DNA of 64,000 nucleotides from Flavobacterium panici (GCF_903819335.1 NZ_CAIJDE010000056.1:21353-85352); one strand, 5' to 3'. Positions 52,138-61,370 are shown, counted from the first letter of the stretch. Notes: generated by a model from the letters alone, not told the origin. Numbers and translations are program-made.

Positions 52138-53007
52138 TTGAAAAAGAACATCATATTTGTTGTAAACCCTATTTCGGGAGATCTTGATAAATCAAGTTTA
52201 ATTGAGGCTGTTCAGGAGTTTGCGGCGACAAATCATTTTGATTTGGAAGTTTATGAAACGACAGGCAAAAATGATTTAAAAGAAATACAAGCACTTTATA
52301 ATCAATATAAGCCGGAACGAATTATAGTTGCCGGCGGTGACGGAACCATAAAAATGGTTGCCGAAGCTATGGAAGAACACGATGTAATTATCGGAATTTT
52401 GCCAGCCGGATCTGCAAACGGACTTTCGGTCGATTTAAACCTGCCTGCGGGAATCGAAGAAAACCTTAAAATTGCTTTTCTGCATCATTATATCGAAATG
52501 GATATGATTTGCATTAACGGCAAAAAAAGTATCCATTTAAGCGATCTTGGTTTGAATGCCAATCTGGTCAAAAATTATGAAGAAAGTGATGTGAGAGGTT
52601 TTTGGGGTTATGCTTTACAAGCCTTTACCACATTAACAGAATCTGACGAACCTTTTGTAGCAACCATATCAGCAAACAATAAAACCGTTGATCATGTCGC
52701 AAGAATGATTGTTATAGCTAATTCACAGAAATACGGAACTGGTGTAGTCATTAACCCAAATGGTTCCATGAACGACGGAAAATTTGAATTGGTGATTTTA
52801 AAAAGTCTGGACTTGTTATTAATTGGAAAAATTATTACCGGAAACATGCCAATAGATTCTGAAGATATTGTAATTATTTCGACAGATAAAGCAGAAATAA
52901 AAACAGATATTCCAGTTCATTTTCAAATTGATGGTGAATATTGCGGAGCGCAAAAGGAATTAGAAATTCATATTCTGCACAAACAAATGAAACTGGCAGT
53001 TCCTTAA
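52138..53007 (+). CDS. Diacylglycerol/lipid kinase family protein
   Basis: The protein (289 aa) begins MKKNIIFVVNPISGD and has the DAGK catalytic motif VAGGDGTIKMV, then GILPAGSANGLSVDL. It would phosphorylate diacylglycerol or a related lipid. Several TTG codons are available; the TTG at 52138 gives the family start and no in-frame ATG is nearby. It is divergent from the App1-like gene, whose reaction is the opposite. Confidence 0.88.
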   Translation: MKKNIIFVVNPISGDLDKSSLIEAVQEFAATNHFDLEVYETTGKNDLKEIQALYNQYKPERIIVAGGDGTIKMVAEAMEEHDVIIGILPAGSANGLSVDLNLPAGIEENLKIAFLHHYIEMDMICINGKKSIHLSDLGLNANLVKNYEESDVRGFWGYALQAFTTLTESDEPFVATISANNKTVDHVARMIVIANSQKYGTGVVINPNGSMNDGKFELVILKSLDLLLIGKIITGNMPIDSEDIVIISTDKAEIKTDIPVHFQIDGEYCGAQKELEIHILHKQMKLAVP

Positions 53008-53008
53008 T

Positions 53009-53037
53009 CTTTGACAAAGTTTAAAACTTTGTCAAAG
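53009..53037. terminator. Terminator sharing the TTTGACAAAG palindrome
   Basis: CTTTGACAAAGTT (53009-53021) is complementary to AACTTTGTCAAAG (53025-53037). It lies directly after the lipid kinase stop and has the same core as the hairpin at 50948. Confidence 0.75.
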
Positions 53038-53040
53038 CTG

Positions 53041-54186
53041 TTACTTAAACGGATTGCGTTCCTGCCATTCTGTTTTGGGTTCCAAATAATTGAAAAACCT
53101 TGCAATATTATGATTGATTAAGGCATTACTATGTGTGATCAAACCGTACATTTTTACAGGTTTTGCCCCAACAGAACTTTTAATTTCGAGAGCGGTTCTG
53201 GCAAAAACAATTTCCTTAAATCCTTTTTTAATAGAATAGGCAATCATGTCGTAAAGCATATTTAAATACAGCATTTTTTCGCGCTGCACACTTTCGTCAT
53301 AACCTAAAAAATAAGTGTCCATAACTTCACCGTTTTTTATCAGCGTATTGAAACCAATTAGTTTTTCATCTAAAAAATAACCATAAAGCAAAAAGTCTTC
53401 TTTCATGATTTCTTTAAAAAAACTGAAATGATTTCTCGCCAGGAAAAAAGTATTGAACGGAGCATTTTTAGCCACATGAAAATACAAATCATAAATAACA
53501 TCTTCGTATTTTCGAATGTCAGATAAAGACAATTGCTGTTTTTCTATTCCTTCAGATTTTTTACGGGCTCGTTTGTATTGATCCCGATATTTTTTTGACA
53601 ATGCATCAACGTAATCTTGTTCTGTTTTCCAGTTTTCACTGATTTTAAAGATCATATTGGGCTGCGTCGAAAACGTATAGTTGTTTTTAAATTCGGCCTG
53701 TAATGGCTCGATTTCTTTTGCAGTAAAATCTTTTATGCTCGTTATATGAACTTTTTTACCACTTTCTTTTAAATCTTTTTTAAGCTGATTAATAGCTTTA
53801 TGAAGAGTTTTAATTGCTTTAGATTCTTTTACATTTTTATCAAAAACAAAAGCATTTTGTCCGGTTAACATATTGTTTCCAACAAATAATACGTGGGAAG
53901 CGAAATTTTTTAAAGCAAAATTACGAACAGATGTTTTTAAACATTGATCGCGTTCCCCAAACGATTCCAGTTTTTCGGCAAATAAAAATTGGGTTAAAAC
54001 AATTCCGATCAATTTTTCCTCTTCAAAAATTCCGATAAAATGACAAATCATATTTACCGGACAAGAGTTTTCCAGTACTTCGAGATATTCCCGTGTCAAA
54101 AAAATATTATCTGCAGCCAGCGAATTCCATTCTAAGGGTAGTAATGACGCGCTGTTATAGATTTGAAAAGAATAAGTTGTATTCAA
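53041..54186 (-). CDS. GNAT/FemAB-like acyltransferase
   Basis: The 381-residue protein is a two-half acyltransferase of the FemAB/GNAT type, with WKTEQDYVDALSKKYRDQYKRARKKSEGI between the halves and a second half with EKLIGFNTLIKNGEVMDTYFLGYDESVQ. Related proteins transfer aminoacyl or acyl groups. Which donor and acceptor it uses cannot be read from the sequence. Confidence 0.72.
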   Translation of the reverse strand: MNTTYSFQIYNSASLLPLEWNSLAADNIFLTREYLEVLENSCPVNMICHFIGIFEEEKLIGIVLTQFLFAEKLESFGERDQCLKTSVRNFALKNFASHVLFVGNNMLTGQNAFVFDKNVKESKAIKTLHKAINQLKKDLKESGKKVHITSIKDFTAKEIEPLQAEFKNNYTFSTQPNMIFKISENWKTEQDYVDALSKKYRDQYKRARKKSEGIEKQQLSLSDIRKYEDVIYDLYFHVAKNAPFNTFFLARNHFSFFKEIMKEDFLLYGYFLDEKLIGFNTLIKNGEVMDTYFLGYDESVQREKMLYLNMLYDMIAYSIKKGFKEIVFARTALEIKSSVGAKPVKMYGLITHSNALINHNIARFFNYLEPKTEWQERNPFK

Positions 54187-54258
54187 AAGTGTGAGCTAAT
54201 TTCTTCAAAATTAGATAATATTTGTAATAACTCATTTTCTTTAAGTTATTATTAAGAA

Positions 54259-54291
54259 AAACCCGTTTGAGTTTTGGCTTCAAACGGGTTT
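54259..54291 (-). terminator. Terminator of the DUF1761 gene
   Basis: AAACCCGTTTGA (54259-54270) is complementary to TCAAACGGGTTT (54280-54291). T residues follow on the minus strand. Confidence 0.85.
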
Positions 54292-54305
54292 GTAGTATTT
54301 ATAAA

Positions 54306-54797
54306 TTAGGCAAACTGGCAAACAATACCGCCTATTATTGTAAGGGTAAGCATCCAATATCCGGCATGAATAAAGATGTATTTCCATGATTTTCTTTCGA
54401 ATAAACCATTAATTCCGACTATAGGAAAAGCAAAAAATAATCCCGACATAAATCCATGCAGCGCACCATGTTTAAAAGTACGAAATGCAGTTCCGTAATC
54501 TGCCATGAAAGCATGGAAAGATGGTTTTGCAGTTTCAATAAATTGCGGGCCGCCAATCATTCCGATAGCGCCAGACTGATGAATGGTAAACGACATTAAA
54601 GCCATCGAAAGCATTACAGAAAAAATGTACGTAAACCCAAATATTTTGAGCATGTTTCCTTTTTTCAGATCTTCTTCAGTAAAGTTATTCTCCCTCATCC
54701 AGATTGTTCCAAAAACTTTTGGGTGATACCAGATAAAACCGATTATGAGTGTCACAATCGCGGCAACGAAAAATGTAATTAGGTTAATTTTTTCCAT
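54306..54797 (-). CDS. DUF1761 membrane protein
   Basis: The protein (163 aa) begins MEKINLITFFVAAIVTLIIGFIWYHPKVFGTIW, the DUF1761 pattern, with four membrane helices. A TTG-started extension to 54827 is possible but the ATG at 54797 is better. The function is unknown. Confidence 0.85.
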   Translation of the reverse strand: MEKINLITFFVAAIVTLIIGFIWYHPKVFGTIWMRENNFTEEDLKKGNMLKIFGFTYIFSVMLSMALMSFTIHQSGAIGMIGGPQFIETAKPSFHAFMADYGTAFRTFKHGALHGFMSGLFFAFPIVGINGLFERKSWKYIFIHAGYWMLTLTIIGGIVCQFA

Positions 54798-54979
54798 AAT
54801 ATAGGTTTTTGTAATTAGTTGTTTCAAAAATAGTTAAAAAACTATAACGATTTCGATATTTTTATAAAGAAGAAAAGTAAGACGAATTTTTTATTTATTA
54901 ACACTTTATCGACATAAGTCGCTTTATATCTAGTAATTAACTAATTTTGAAGCAGAAAAACATATCCCCCAAATCTGTT

Positions 54980-55837
54980 ATGAAAAGCCTTGCAACACTT
55001 TTTTTAGCATTTGTTTTTTCTCTTAATATTTTTGCAGATACTGTTTCAGATAAAGAGAAAGACGCGCTAATTAAATTATATCACGCGACGAATGGTTCGC
55101 AGTGGAAAATAAAATGGGATTTATCACAATCAGTCTCAACCTGGTATGGAGTTTATGCCGAAAACGGAAAAGTAACTTCTTTAAATTTAGCAGATAATAA
55201 TTTGCAGGGAGAATTGCCTGCCGAATTTTTTGAACTGGTAAATTTAGTGACAGTTGATCTTCATAAAAATAATCTTAAAGGACAATTACCAAATTCAATC
55301 AGTAATTTTAAAGAGCTTCAGGTTTTAAATGTTTCCGGTAATCAGTTGTCTGGCGCAATTCCGGGAAGTATTTGCGATTTGAAGAATTTGAAAGATCTGG
55401 AACTTTTTAAGAATAATATTTCCGGTGAATTACCTCAGGAAATTGGAAAACTAAATCAATTAGAAATTCTTTGTTTGTTTGATAATCAAATTGCAGGTGT
55501 TTTGCCAAGTTCGTTGTATAAAATTTCGACTTTAAAAATACTGTTATTAAATAATAATAGATTATCTGGCGCCGTAAGTTCAGATATTTCTAATTTAAAT
55601 ATTCTGCAAAATTTAAGTTTATACAATAATAGTTTGGGTGGTGAGATTCCTAAGGAATTAGAAAAAATGCCTAACCTTTCAGAAATGAATCTTTCCTATA
55701 ACAAATTCACAGGCTCGGTTTCAAAAAATCTTACTTTATTAGATGCTTTGAATATGACAATGTTTGATGAAAATGGGAATTTGTTTTTATTAGATGTAAA
55801 TGAAGAAAGAAAAACGGAAAGCAATATTGTGAACTAA
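54980..55837 (+). CDS. Exported leucine-rich repeat protein
   Basis: The protein (285 aa) has a signal peptide (MKSLATLFLAFVFSLNIFAD) and about eight plant-type leucine-rich repeats (LxxLxxLxLxxNxLxGxIPxxI), for example LVNLVTVDLHKNNLKGQLP and NLKDLELFKNNISGELP. The N-terminal capping segment KDALIKLYHATNGSQWKIKW is typical. It is exported and would bind proteins or sugars. The start is the ATG at 54980, which gives the signal peptide; the earlier TTG is unlikely. Confidence 0.9.
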   Translation: MKSLATLFLAFVFSLNIFADTVSDKEKDALIKLYHATNGSQWKIKWDLSQSVSTWYGVYAENGKVTSLNLADNNLQGELPAEFFELVNLVTVDLHKNNLKGQLPNSISNFKELQVLNVSGNQLSGAIPGSICDLKNLKDLELFKNNISGELPQEIGKLNQLEILCLFDNQIAGVLPSSLYKISTLKILLLNNNRLSGAVSSDISNLNILQNLSLYNNSLGGEIPKELEKMPNLSEMNLSYNKFTGSVSKNLTLLDALNMTMFDENGNLFLLDVNEERKTESNIVN

Positions 55838-55887
55838 TTTGTTTATGAAGTTTTACTTGATTGTTGACGATCAGGTATTTAAAAATA

Positions 55888-55918
55888 TGAAAGCTGTAAT
55901 TCGTTACAGCTTTTTTTG
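55888..55918 (+). terminator. Terminator of the LRR gene
   Basis: AAGCTGTAA (55891-55899) is complementary to TTACAGCTT (55904-55912), followed by a T-run. Confidence 0.85.
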
Positions 55919-56079
55919 TTATATAATTTAGTAGAAATATATTTTTGATATTTCGTTAATATGATGATTTTCAGCGGAATATCAATTTCTTGTGATTTTG
56001 TAAATGATTGAATATCAATACTATATGTTTGGGTTTGGATTTTGGAATCTATTAGTTCTAATTTCTAAAATTCAAAACT

Positions 56080-56697
56080 ATGAGTACGTATCAAAACCAC
56101 CGAACTGCATTATTATTAGTTGATCCCTATAATGATTTTCTTTCCGAAAAAGGAAAACTTTGGCCTTTTGTAAAAGAAACTGTGGAGAGCAACAACATTA
56201 TTGCAAACTTAAAAAGTCTGTTGACTGCGGTTAGAAAACATAATATTAAAGTAATTTATGTGCCGCATCGTCAAACACAAAAAGAAGATTATTTGAAATG
56301 GAAATATTTTTCTCCATCACATAACGGAAGCAAAAATTTAACTCTTTTTGAAAAAGGAAGCTGGGGAGCAGAGTTTCATCCGGATTTGCTGCCGGAGAAG
56401 GGAGATTTAATAGCCCAAAATCATTGGACAGCAAGTGGTTTTGCTAATACTGATTTGGATTTTCTTTTAAAAATTCATGATTTAGACCATATTGTAATTG
56501 CCGGAATGAGAGCCAATACTTGTATTGATTCAACGGCAAGATATGGCGTAGAATTAGGATATCATGTTACTTTGATCAAAGATGGAATAGGTTCTTTTAA
56601 TCAGGACGAGATAATCGCAACCGTAGAAATTAATTTTCCGAGTTATGGACACTCACTTTTATCTGCACAAGAATTTATAAACATTTTAGAATCATAA
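56080..56697 (+). CDS. Isochorismatase family cysteine hydrolase
   Basis: The 205-residue protein has the family start TALLLVDPYNDFLS (catalytic Asp), then AQNHWTASGF and the catalytic Cys in IVIAGMRANTCIDSTARYGVELGY. Members hydrolyse amides or isochorismate. It is followed 2 bases later by the 56700 gene, so the two are one transcript. Confidence 0.9.
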   Translation: MSTYQNHRTALLLVDPYNDFLSEKGKLWPFVKETVESNNIIANLKSLLTAVRKHNIKVIYVPHRQTQKEDYLKWKYFSPSHNGSKNLTLFEKGSWGAEFHPDLLPEKGDLIAQNHWTASGFANTDLDFLLKIHDLDHIVIAGMRANTCIDSTARYGVELGYHVTLIKDGIGSFNQDEIIATVEINFPSYGHSLLSAQEFINILES

Positions 56698-56699
56698 AG

Positions 56700-57191
56700 A
56701 TGGAAATACTTGCTGAATGTACTGCAAAGGCAATTATTGATTGTCCTGCAGAAAAAATAAATATTACCGAATGGCTGTTTACTCTAAAGGATTTTGAATA
56801 TCAATCGTGTTCAACGGCGCATATTGCCAGTGGAGTTTCATTTTCTGAAGATGGAAAGCGAATGTCCATCAATGTAGAAAAAGTTGCAGATAACTTTTTA
56901 GTACAGCATTATGTTGAAGAAATTGGAGATAAAAACCATTGCAGAGTAAATTCTGTTTCCGATTCGATTTCGCCTTTAGGCACAACAAAAATAGGAGTAA
57001 CCTGGGAGCTTAAAATTGTCCCGATATCAAACGATCAATGTGAACTTCATAATCATGTTGCTGTTAGCGCAACTCCTGAGTTTTTGGCGGTGCTGAAATC
57101 ATTAAATATTACTGATTTAAGTTTAGTGAAAAGCCAGATGCTGCAAAATTTAGAAGCTCATAATAATGAAGAAACGCCTTTTTGCCAATAA
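56700..57191 (+). CDS. Hypothetical protein, SRPBCC-like
   Basis: The 163-residue protein has an alternating helix-strand pattern (ITEWLFTLKDFEYQSC, later TTKIGVTWELKIVPISNDQCEL) that resembles the SRPBCC/START-like fold. It is cotranscribed with the isochorismatase-like gene, so it may act with it on an unknown small molecule. The family is uncertain. Confidence 0.65.
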   Translation: MEILAECTAKAIIDCPAEKINITEWLFTLKDFEYQSCSTAHIASGVSFSEDGKRMSINVEKVADNFLVQHYVEEIGDKNHCRVNSVSDSISPLGTTKIGVTWELKIVPISNDQCELHNHVAVSATPEFLAVLKSLNITDLSLVKSQMLQNLEAHNNEETPFCQ

Positions 57192-57268
57192 TATTATTCA
57201 AAAAGGAAAAGCTGGTATTTGGAATTAATTAGTTTGGTGTAAAAAAATGCAGTAAATAGAATTTATAT

Positions 57269-57276
57269 TAACTTTG
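57269..57276 (+). promoter_or_regulatory. Candidate -7 element of the 57393 gene
   Basis: TAACTTTG matches the TAnnTTTG consensus. It lies 116 bases before the start of the 57393 gene; a second, weaker match (TAACTTTA) is at 57323. Confidence 0.4.
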
Positions 57277-57392
57277 CTTCAATTATTTTGATGCGGGTTT
57301 TTATAAAGCATTGAAATTTTTGTAACTTTAAGATTGGATTCAATTCTAAAGAAAATTTAAACATAAAATACTAACCTTTTTACTATAAAATT

Positions 57393-57698
57393 ATGACACT
57401 ACAATATCAAGGTGAACAATACGGAAAGTCAACCACATTTACCATCAGAATTATTGGTAATAACTTATCAAAAAGCAGCTCGAACTATCAAATTGATCTT
57501 TTAGTTGGAGACAAAAGACTGCCAACTTTTACAAGTGAAATTCACCAAAGTTTATCAAACTGTTTGAGAGAAATTTACTTATTCAGAAAACACAACGGAA
57601 TTAAATTTGACGAATCGTCAGAGAAAATAGTTTCTCTTTATGTTCCTTATGATAAGGTGTTGTATAACTATAATAAGTATGCTTTGTTTAGAGCTTAA
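57393..57698 (+). CDS. Small hypothetical protein
   Basis: The 101-residue protein has a regular mixed pattern (MTLQYQGEQYGKSTTFTIRI, later SNCLREIYLFRKHNGIKFDESS) and no membrane segment. I recognise no family, although such proteins appear to be common in Flavobacteria. It has its own promoter-like element and terminator. Confidence 0.6.
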   Translation: MTLQYQGEQYGKSTTFTIRIIGNNLSKSSSNYQIDLLVGDKRLPTFTSEIHQSLSNCLREIYLFRKHNGIKFDESSEKIVSLYVPYDKVLYNYNKYALFRA

Positions 57699-57727
57699 GC
57701 AATTTTTTAATAAAATATACTTTTGGT

Positions 57728-57757
57728 AAACCGTCTTTTTTGAGACGGTTTTTTTGT
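57728..57757 (+). terminator. Terminator of the 57393 gene
   Basis: AAACCGTCT (57728-57736) is complementary to AGACGGTTT (57743-57751), followed by a T-run. Confidence 0.88.
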
Positions 57758-57845
57758 TTTCTGTTTTTTAGTTAGTTGTCATAAAAGATAACCACATTAA
57801 ACAAAAATATGTTCAAATTTGGATTATCTAAAAAAGGATAAATCA

Positions 57846-58172
57846 ATGGAAACAAAACAAATTAAAAATTTAGATAATATTAAAAAACTATCTGCATTGT
57901 ACTTCAATACTCTTAAACGTGCTAATGATGAAAAAGAGATTTATACTGCCGAAATTAAATTCATAAATTATTATGAGTTAGGCTGCGTAATTAAAAATAT
58001 GCTGCAATTATGTATTTTGGTGATAGATCAAGAAACGCATAAAATTTCAGAAAAAGAGAAAAAACAATCTATTAATGTAGGACTTATTTTAGAGTTAGTG
58101 ATGCAACTTTTTCCTTTGGATGAATTTGAGTTTTTAGATGAGATTAATGATTTGGTGCAAACTGAAATTTAA
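57846..58172 (+). CDS. Small hypothetical protein
   Basis: The protein (108 aa) starts METKQIKNLDNIKKLSALYF and is highly charged and helical (VGLILELVMQLFPLDEFEFLDEINDLVQ). No family is recognised. A TTG at 57819 is an alternative start. It converges with the polyprenyl synthase gene. Confidence 0.55.
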   Translation: METKQIKNLDNIKKLSALYFNTLKRANDEKEIYTAEIKFINYYELGCVIKNMLQLCILVIDQETHKISEKEKKQSINVGLILELVMQLFPLDEFEFLDEINDLVQTEI

Positions 58173-58211
58173 TATGCAGTTGAAGAAAAGATTTTATAGT
58201 AATCAAAATAA

Positions 58212-59186
58212 TTAAACTCTTCTCCCGATTAAACTCTCTGCAAAAGCTCTCAATATTGTTTTCTTATCTTCATCTATATTAATCTTGTCTAAAATTTCAG
58301 AAGCTTTAAAAGTATATTTTTTAATGGATTCTTGAGTTGCGGCTGGTACTCCAGATGCCTGGAATAATTCTGTTATGGTTTCAATTTTTTTTGCATTATC
58401 ATCAAGGCGAACAGCGTACAATTCCATTAATTGTTGTTTTTCGCTTTCAGATAGAATTTCAAGGGCCTTGAAATATAAATAAGTTTTTTTATTCGAAATA
58501 ATATCGCCGCATAATCGTCTGCCAAAGGTTGGAGTATCGCCAAAAAGATCCAAATAATCATCTTGGAGCTGAAAAGCTAAACCTACATTAAGTCCGAAAT
58601 CATAAATTAAATCGTAGTTTTCTTTAGAAGTTTGAGCGATAATAGCACCCATTTTCATTGACGTTGCTATGAGTGCTCCGGTTTTATATTCAATCATTTT
58701 TAGGTATTCTGAAACCGTAACATCTTGTCGGGTTTCAAAATCAACATCCCATGTTTGTCCTTCGCAAACTTCGATTCCCATTTTATTAACCGCTTTAGTC
58801 AGAGCTTTGGCAAGATTTGGTTCGTAACCTTGCAGATAATGATAGGTTAGAATAATCATAGCATCTCCGGCAAGAATAGCGACGTTTGTATTCCATTTTT
58901 TGTGTACCGTTGGTTTTCCTCTTCTTATAGGATCTTCATCAATAATATCATCGTGAACTAATGAAGAATTATGAAAAACCTCTACGGCTAAAGCTGCTGG
59001 TAATGCTAATTTGTAATCTGTGTCAAAAATTTCTGTCGTAAGTAAGGTCAGGACAGGCCGTATTCTTTTTCCTCCCAATGACAATATATAGCTTATGGGA
59101 TCATAAAGGTTTTTGGGCTCTTTATCTATAATCTGATTTTCTAAATAACTAATAAAAAAATCTGTATATTGAGTTATTGTATACAT
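58212..59186 (-). CDS. Polyprenyl synthetase family protein
   Basis: The 324-residue protein is a trans-isoprenyl diphosphate synthase. The first Asp-rich motif is D79-D80-I-I-D83 in LVHDDIIDEDPIRRG, and the second is DDYLD in FQLQDDYLDLFG. It condenses isopentenyl diphosphate with an allylic diphosphate to make a polyprenyl chain such as the quinone tail. The product length cannot be judged here. Confidence 0.95.
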   Translation of the reverse strand: MYTITQYTDFFISYLENQIIDKEPKNLYDPISYILSLGGKRIRPVLTLLTTEIFDTDYKLALPAALAVEVFHNSSLVHDDIIDEDPIRRGKPTVHKKWNTNVAILAGDAMIILTYHYLQGYEPNLAKALTKAVNKMGIEVCEGQTWDVDFETRQDVTVSEYLKMIEYKTGALIATSMKMGAIIAQTSKENYDLIYDFGLNVGLAFQLQDDYLDLFGDTPTFGRRLCGDIISNKKTYLYFKALEILSESEKQQLMELYAVRLDDNAKKIETITELFQASGVPAATQESIKKYTFKASEILDKINIDEDKKTILRAFAESLIGRRV

Positions 59187-59341
59187 AAAACCAATATTGT
59201 CAATTTGTAAATGGCTAAATTACAGATTTTTAGCTATGTATTAAGAAAAATCCTAAAATTGATTTATATTCTAAATTGGTTGTAAATTTGTTTTTTTTAA
59301 AATTTGTTCCTGAATTATCCAAATTGAATTCTATCGAAAAT

Positions 59342-59368
59342 AAAAAAGCTCCAGATTTCTCTGAAGCT
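59342..59368 (-). terminator. Terminator, copy 1 of a repeated type
   Basis: AAAAAAGCTCCAGA followed by TTTC and TCTGAAGCT forms a hairpin with a T-run on the minus strand. It lies after the stop of the exported Ppx/GppA-like gene. The same sequence recurs at 60613 and 62975. Confidence 0.85.
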
Positions 59369-59393
59369 TTGTATAAGTTTGAAATACAATTTC

Positions 59394-60488
59394 TTAAAAA
59401 TTAGTATTTACTTTTTTAGAACGATCGGCAATGTATGAAATAAGCCAGGTTACTTGTCCTTCTTTTACGAAGTATACTTTCTTTGTTTCTAAATTTGGTA
59501 CACCTTCTAAGCAGGCAATTAATATGTTATTTGCAGAAATTAAATATTCCTGATTATAAGTACTTAAAACTCTTGCAGCTTCTTTATTAGTTTTAGCAAG
59601 ATTAGTGAATTTAACGAAGTTGTTTTTCAGAATGGCATCATAATTAAGAATGTCTTCCATGTTTAAAGAAATATAATGCTCTTTTACATTTTCATTATAA
59701 TATAAAGTTGCAAAAGCCCAAACAGCTCCGCCTGATAAATATATTTTGTCTTTTTTTAGTAAAAGAGGATTTTTATCCAGTAATGCCTGAACTTTTTTAC
59801 GCAGCACCGAGTTAAAATCAAAAGACTTTTCCTGATATGCCGACATATCATTCACCTGCGCTTGATTGACTACTGTCTTTTTCACCGCATCGGTAAGTGT
59901 CATTGTACCGAAATCAAGTTCCAAAGGTATAAACTCTAATTTGTTATCTTCAAGTTCATCAATGTATCCGCCTTTAGTAGTTTGTGCACCAATATCAAGC
60001 AAAAAAGCGTTAGAATAATCAACAGGAGGCATTGCACCTTTAACTAGTGTTTTAGCTTCTTCATTAACATTAAGTATTTCAAGTTCTTTGTTTGTTAGCG
60101 TAGCAATTTTATTTTTTAAAACATCAGCATTGCGGGCAGACGAAAAAACAGGAGCGGCTACAATAAAAATATTGGTTTCGGGCATTTTATGCTCTGCTCG
60201 TATTTTTGTTAATTGTTCAGCTACAATAGTGCTGGCTCTGTTAATATCATCTTCAGTAAGTTCGCCGGTATTAGCAATATGTTCAGCAAAATTAATTCTC
60301 TCTGTCCAAAACGAAAGAATCTTGTAATCGGCTTTTTTGATATTACTTACATCCAGAACAGAAACTTTTATAGCTCTTCGGCCAACTTCAATTCCGGCAT
60401 AAAGATTTTTTTGAGAAAATGAATTGATGGAAAAAAATAAACTTAAAAAGGTAAGGATAAGAATTTGGGGGCTGTTTTTTTTAAACAT
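59394..60488 (-). CDS. Exported Ppx/GppA-like (ASKHA fold) protein
   Basis: The 364-residue protein has an N-terminal signal peptide (MFKKNSPQILILTFLSLFFSINSFSQ), followed by the ASKHA fold of exopolyphosphatases: phosphate-1 motif AGIEVGRRAIKVSV, the catalytic Glu segment NVNEEAKTL and phosphate-2 motif AFLLDIGAQTTKGG. Export of a Ppx/GppA-like domain is unusual since these enzymes act on cytoplasmic polyphosphate or pppGpp. The substrate is unknown. Confidence 0.8.
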   Translation of the reverse strand: MFKKNSPQILILTFLSLFFSINSFSQKNLYAGIEVGRRAIKVSVLDVSNIKKADYKILSFWTERINFAEHIANTGELTEDDINRASTIVAEQLTKIRAEHKMPETNIFIVAAPVFSSARNADVLKNKIATLTNKELEILNVNEEAKTLVKGAMPPVDYSNAFLLDIGAQTTKGGYIDELEDNKLEFIPLELDFGTMTLTDAVKKTVVNQAQVNDMSAYQEKSFDFNSVLRKKVQALLDKNPLLLKKDKIYLSGGAVWAFATLYYNENVKEHYISLNMEDILNYDAILKNNFVKFTNLAKTNKEAARVLSTYNQEYLISANNILIACLEGVPNLETKKVYFVKEGQVTWLISYIADRSKKVNTNF

Positions 60489-60612
60489 TGGAGTTTACGA
60501 TTAAAATATAATTTTAAATAAATAATTAAGATAATTGTTGCTTTTCTTCTCGTTAACGTAAAGAAAATCAATCAAAAAGCAGGTTTTTTTGCAAAGTGCT
60601 TTTTTTTATAAA

Positions 60613-60643
60613 GAAAAAAGCTCCAGATTTCTCTGAAGCTTTT
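60613..60643 (-). terminator. Terminator, copy 2 of a repeated type
   Basis: The same AAAAAAGCTCCAGATTTCTC hairpin as at 59342. It lies just after the end of tRNA-fMet on the minus strand and would terminate it. Confidence 0.85.
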
Positions 60644-60649
60644 ACTTAG

Positions 60650-60722
60650 TAGCGGGAACAGGACTCGAACCTGTGACCTTCGGGTTATGAGCCCGACGAG
60701 CTGCCTACTGCTCTATCCCGCG
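60650..60722 (-). tRNA. tRNA-Met, initiator type (anticodon CAT)
   Basis: The cloverleaf reads CGCGGGA for the 5' acceptor, then GAGC/GCTC for the D arm, TCGGG-CTCATAA-CCCGA for the anticodon arm and ACAGG-TTCGAGT-CCTGT for the T arm. The mismatched C1:U72 pair and the three G:C pairs in the anticodon stem are the marks of an initiator tRNA. No CCA is encoded. Confidence 0.92.
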
Positions 60723-60848
60723 ATGTTTCGGGTGCAAAGATACGCACTAAATACTGTTATGCAAAGAAATTATTGAAAATTTTTCATTTTAATAACTTTA
60801 GTTTTAAGTAGTTGATATGTAGTGAATTGTGGTTTGTAATTGCTTAAA

Positions 60849-61370
60849 TCACAATTTATATTCGAGTAATTCTAAATATGGATTGGTTTTTAAACCTAAT
60901 AATTCGCCAAAAGCTGGCTCGGTTTTGTAACCATTTTGTTTGAGTTTAATAATTTCTAAACGGTAATTTTCACCTTTTGATTCTAATATTTCATGTTCAA
61001 TAATCATATGCTTGTACGCGTTTTGATTTTTGGTTGGAATATTTTGTCCGAAGATTTCAATTTCGAAATCATCTATTTTAAAATTAGCGATTATAGATTC
61101 GCGTTCATCAATAATAGTTTCTCTAATCTTAAATTCATTTTTATTTTCGAAAGAAGAAATTGCAGCAATAAATTCAGTTTTGTTTTTCCAATAACAAATA
61201 ATATCCAGATCGCTGTTTTCAATATCAATATTAATGGGAATTGTTCCAGCCAAAATTGGATCAAATTCAAAAAGAGCTTCCATAACCTTATTTTGCTTTA
61301 AGGTTTTGTAAGCTTCAATCTGTTTTGGATTTCCGGTTTTTAAATATTCAATATTACTGAAATCGATCAT
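60849..61370 (-). CDS. DUF4269 protein
   Basis: The 173-residue protein begins MIDFSNIEYLKTGNPKQIEA and has the DUF4269 segment LAGTIPINIDIENSDLDIICYW, in which the Asp residues resemble a nucleotidyltransferase site. Its start codon directly follows the stop of the GT39 gene (TAA then ATG), so they are one transcript. Confidence 0.85.
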   Translation of the reverse strand: MIDFSNIEYLKTGNPKQIEAYKTLKQNKVMEALFEFDPILAGTIPINIDIENSDLDIICYWKNKTEFIAAISSFENKNEFKIRETIIDERESIIANFKIDDFEIEIFGQNIPTKNQNAYKHMIIEHEILESKGENYRLEIIKLKQNGYKTEPAFGELLGLKTNPYLELLEYKL

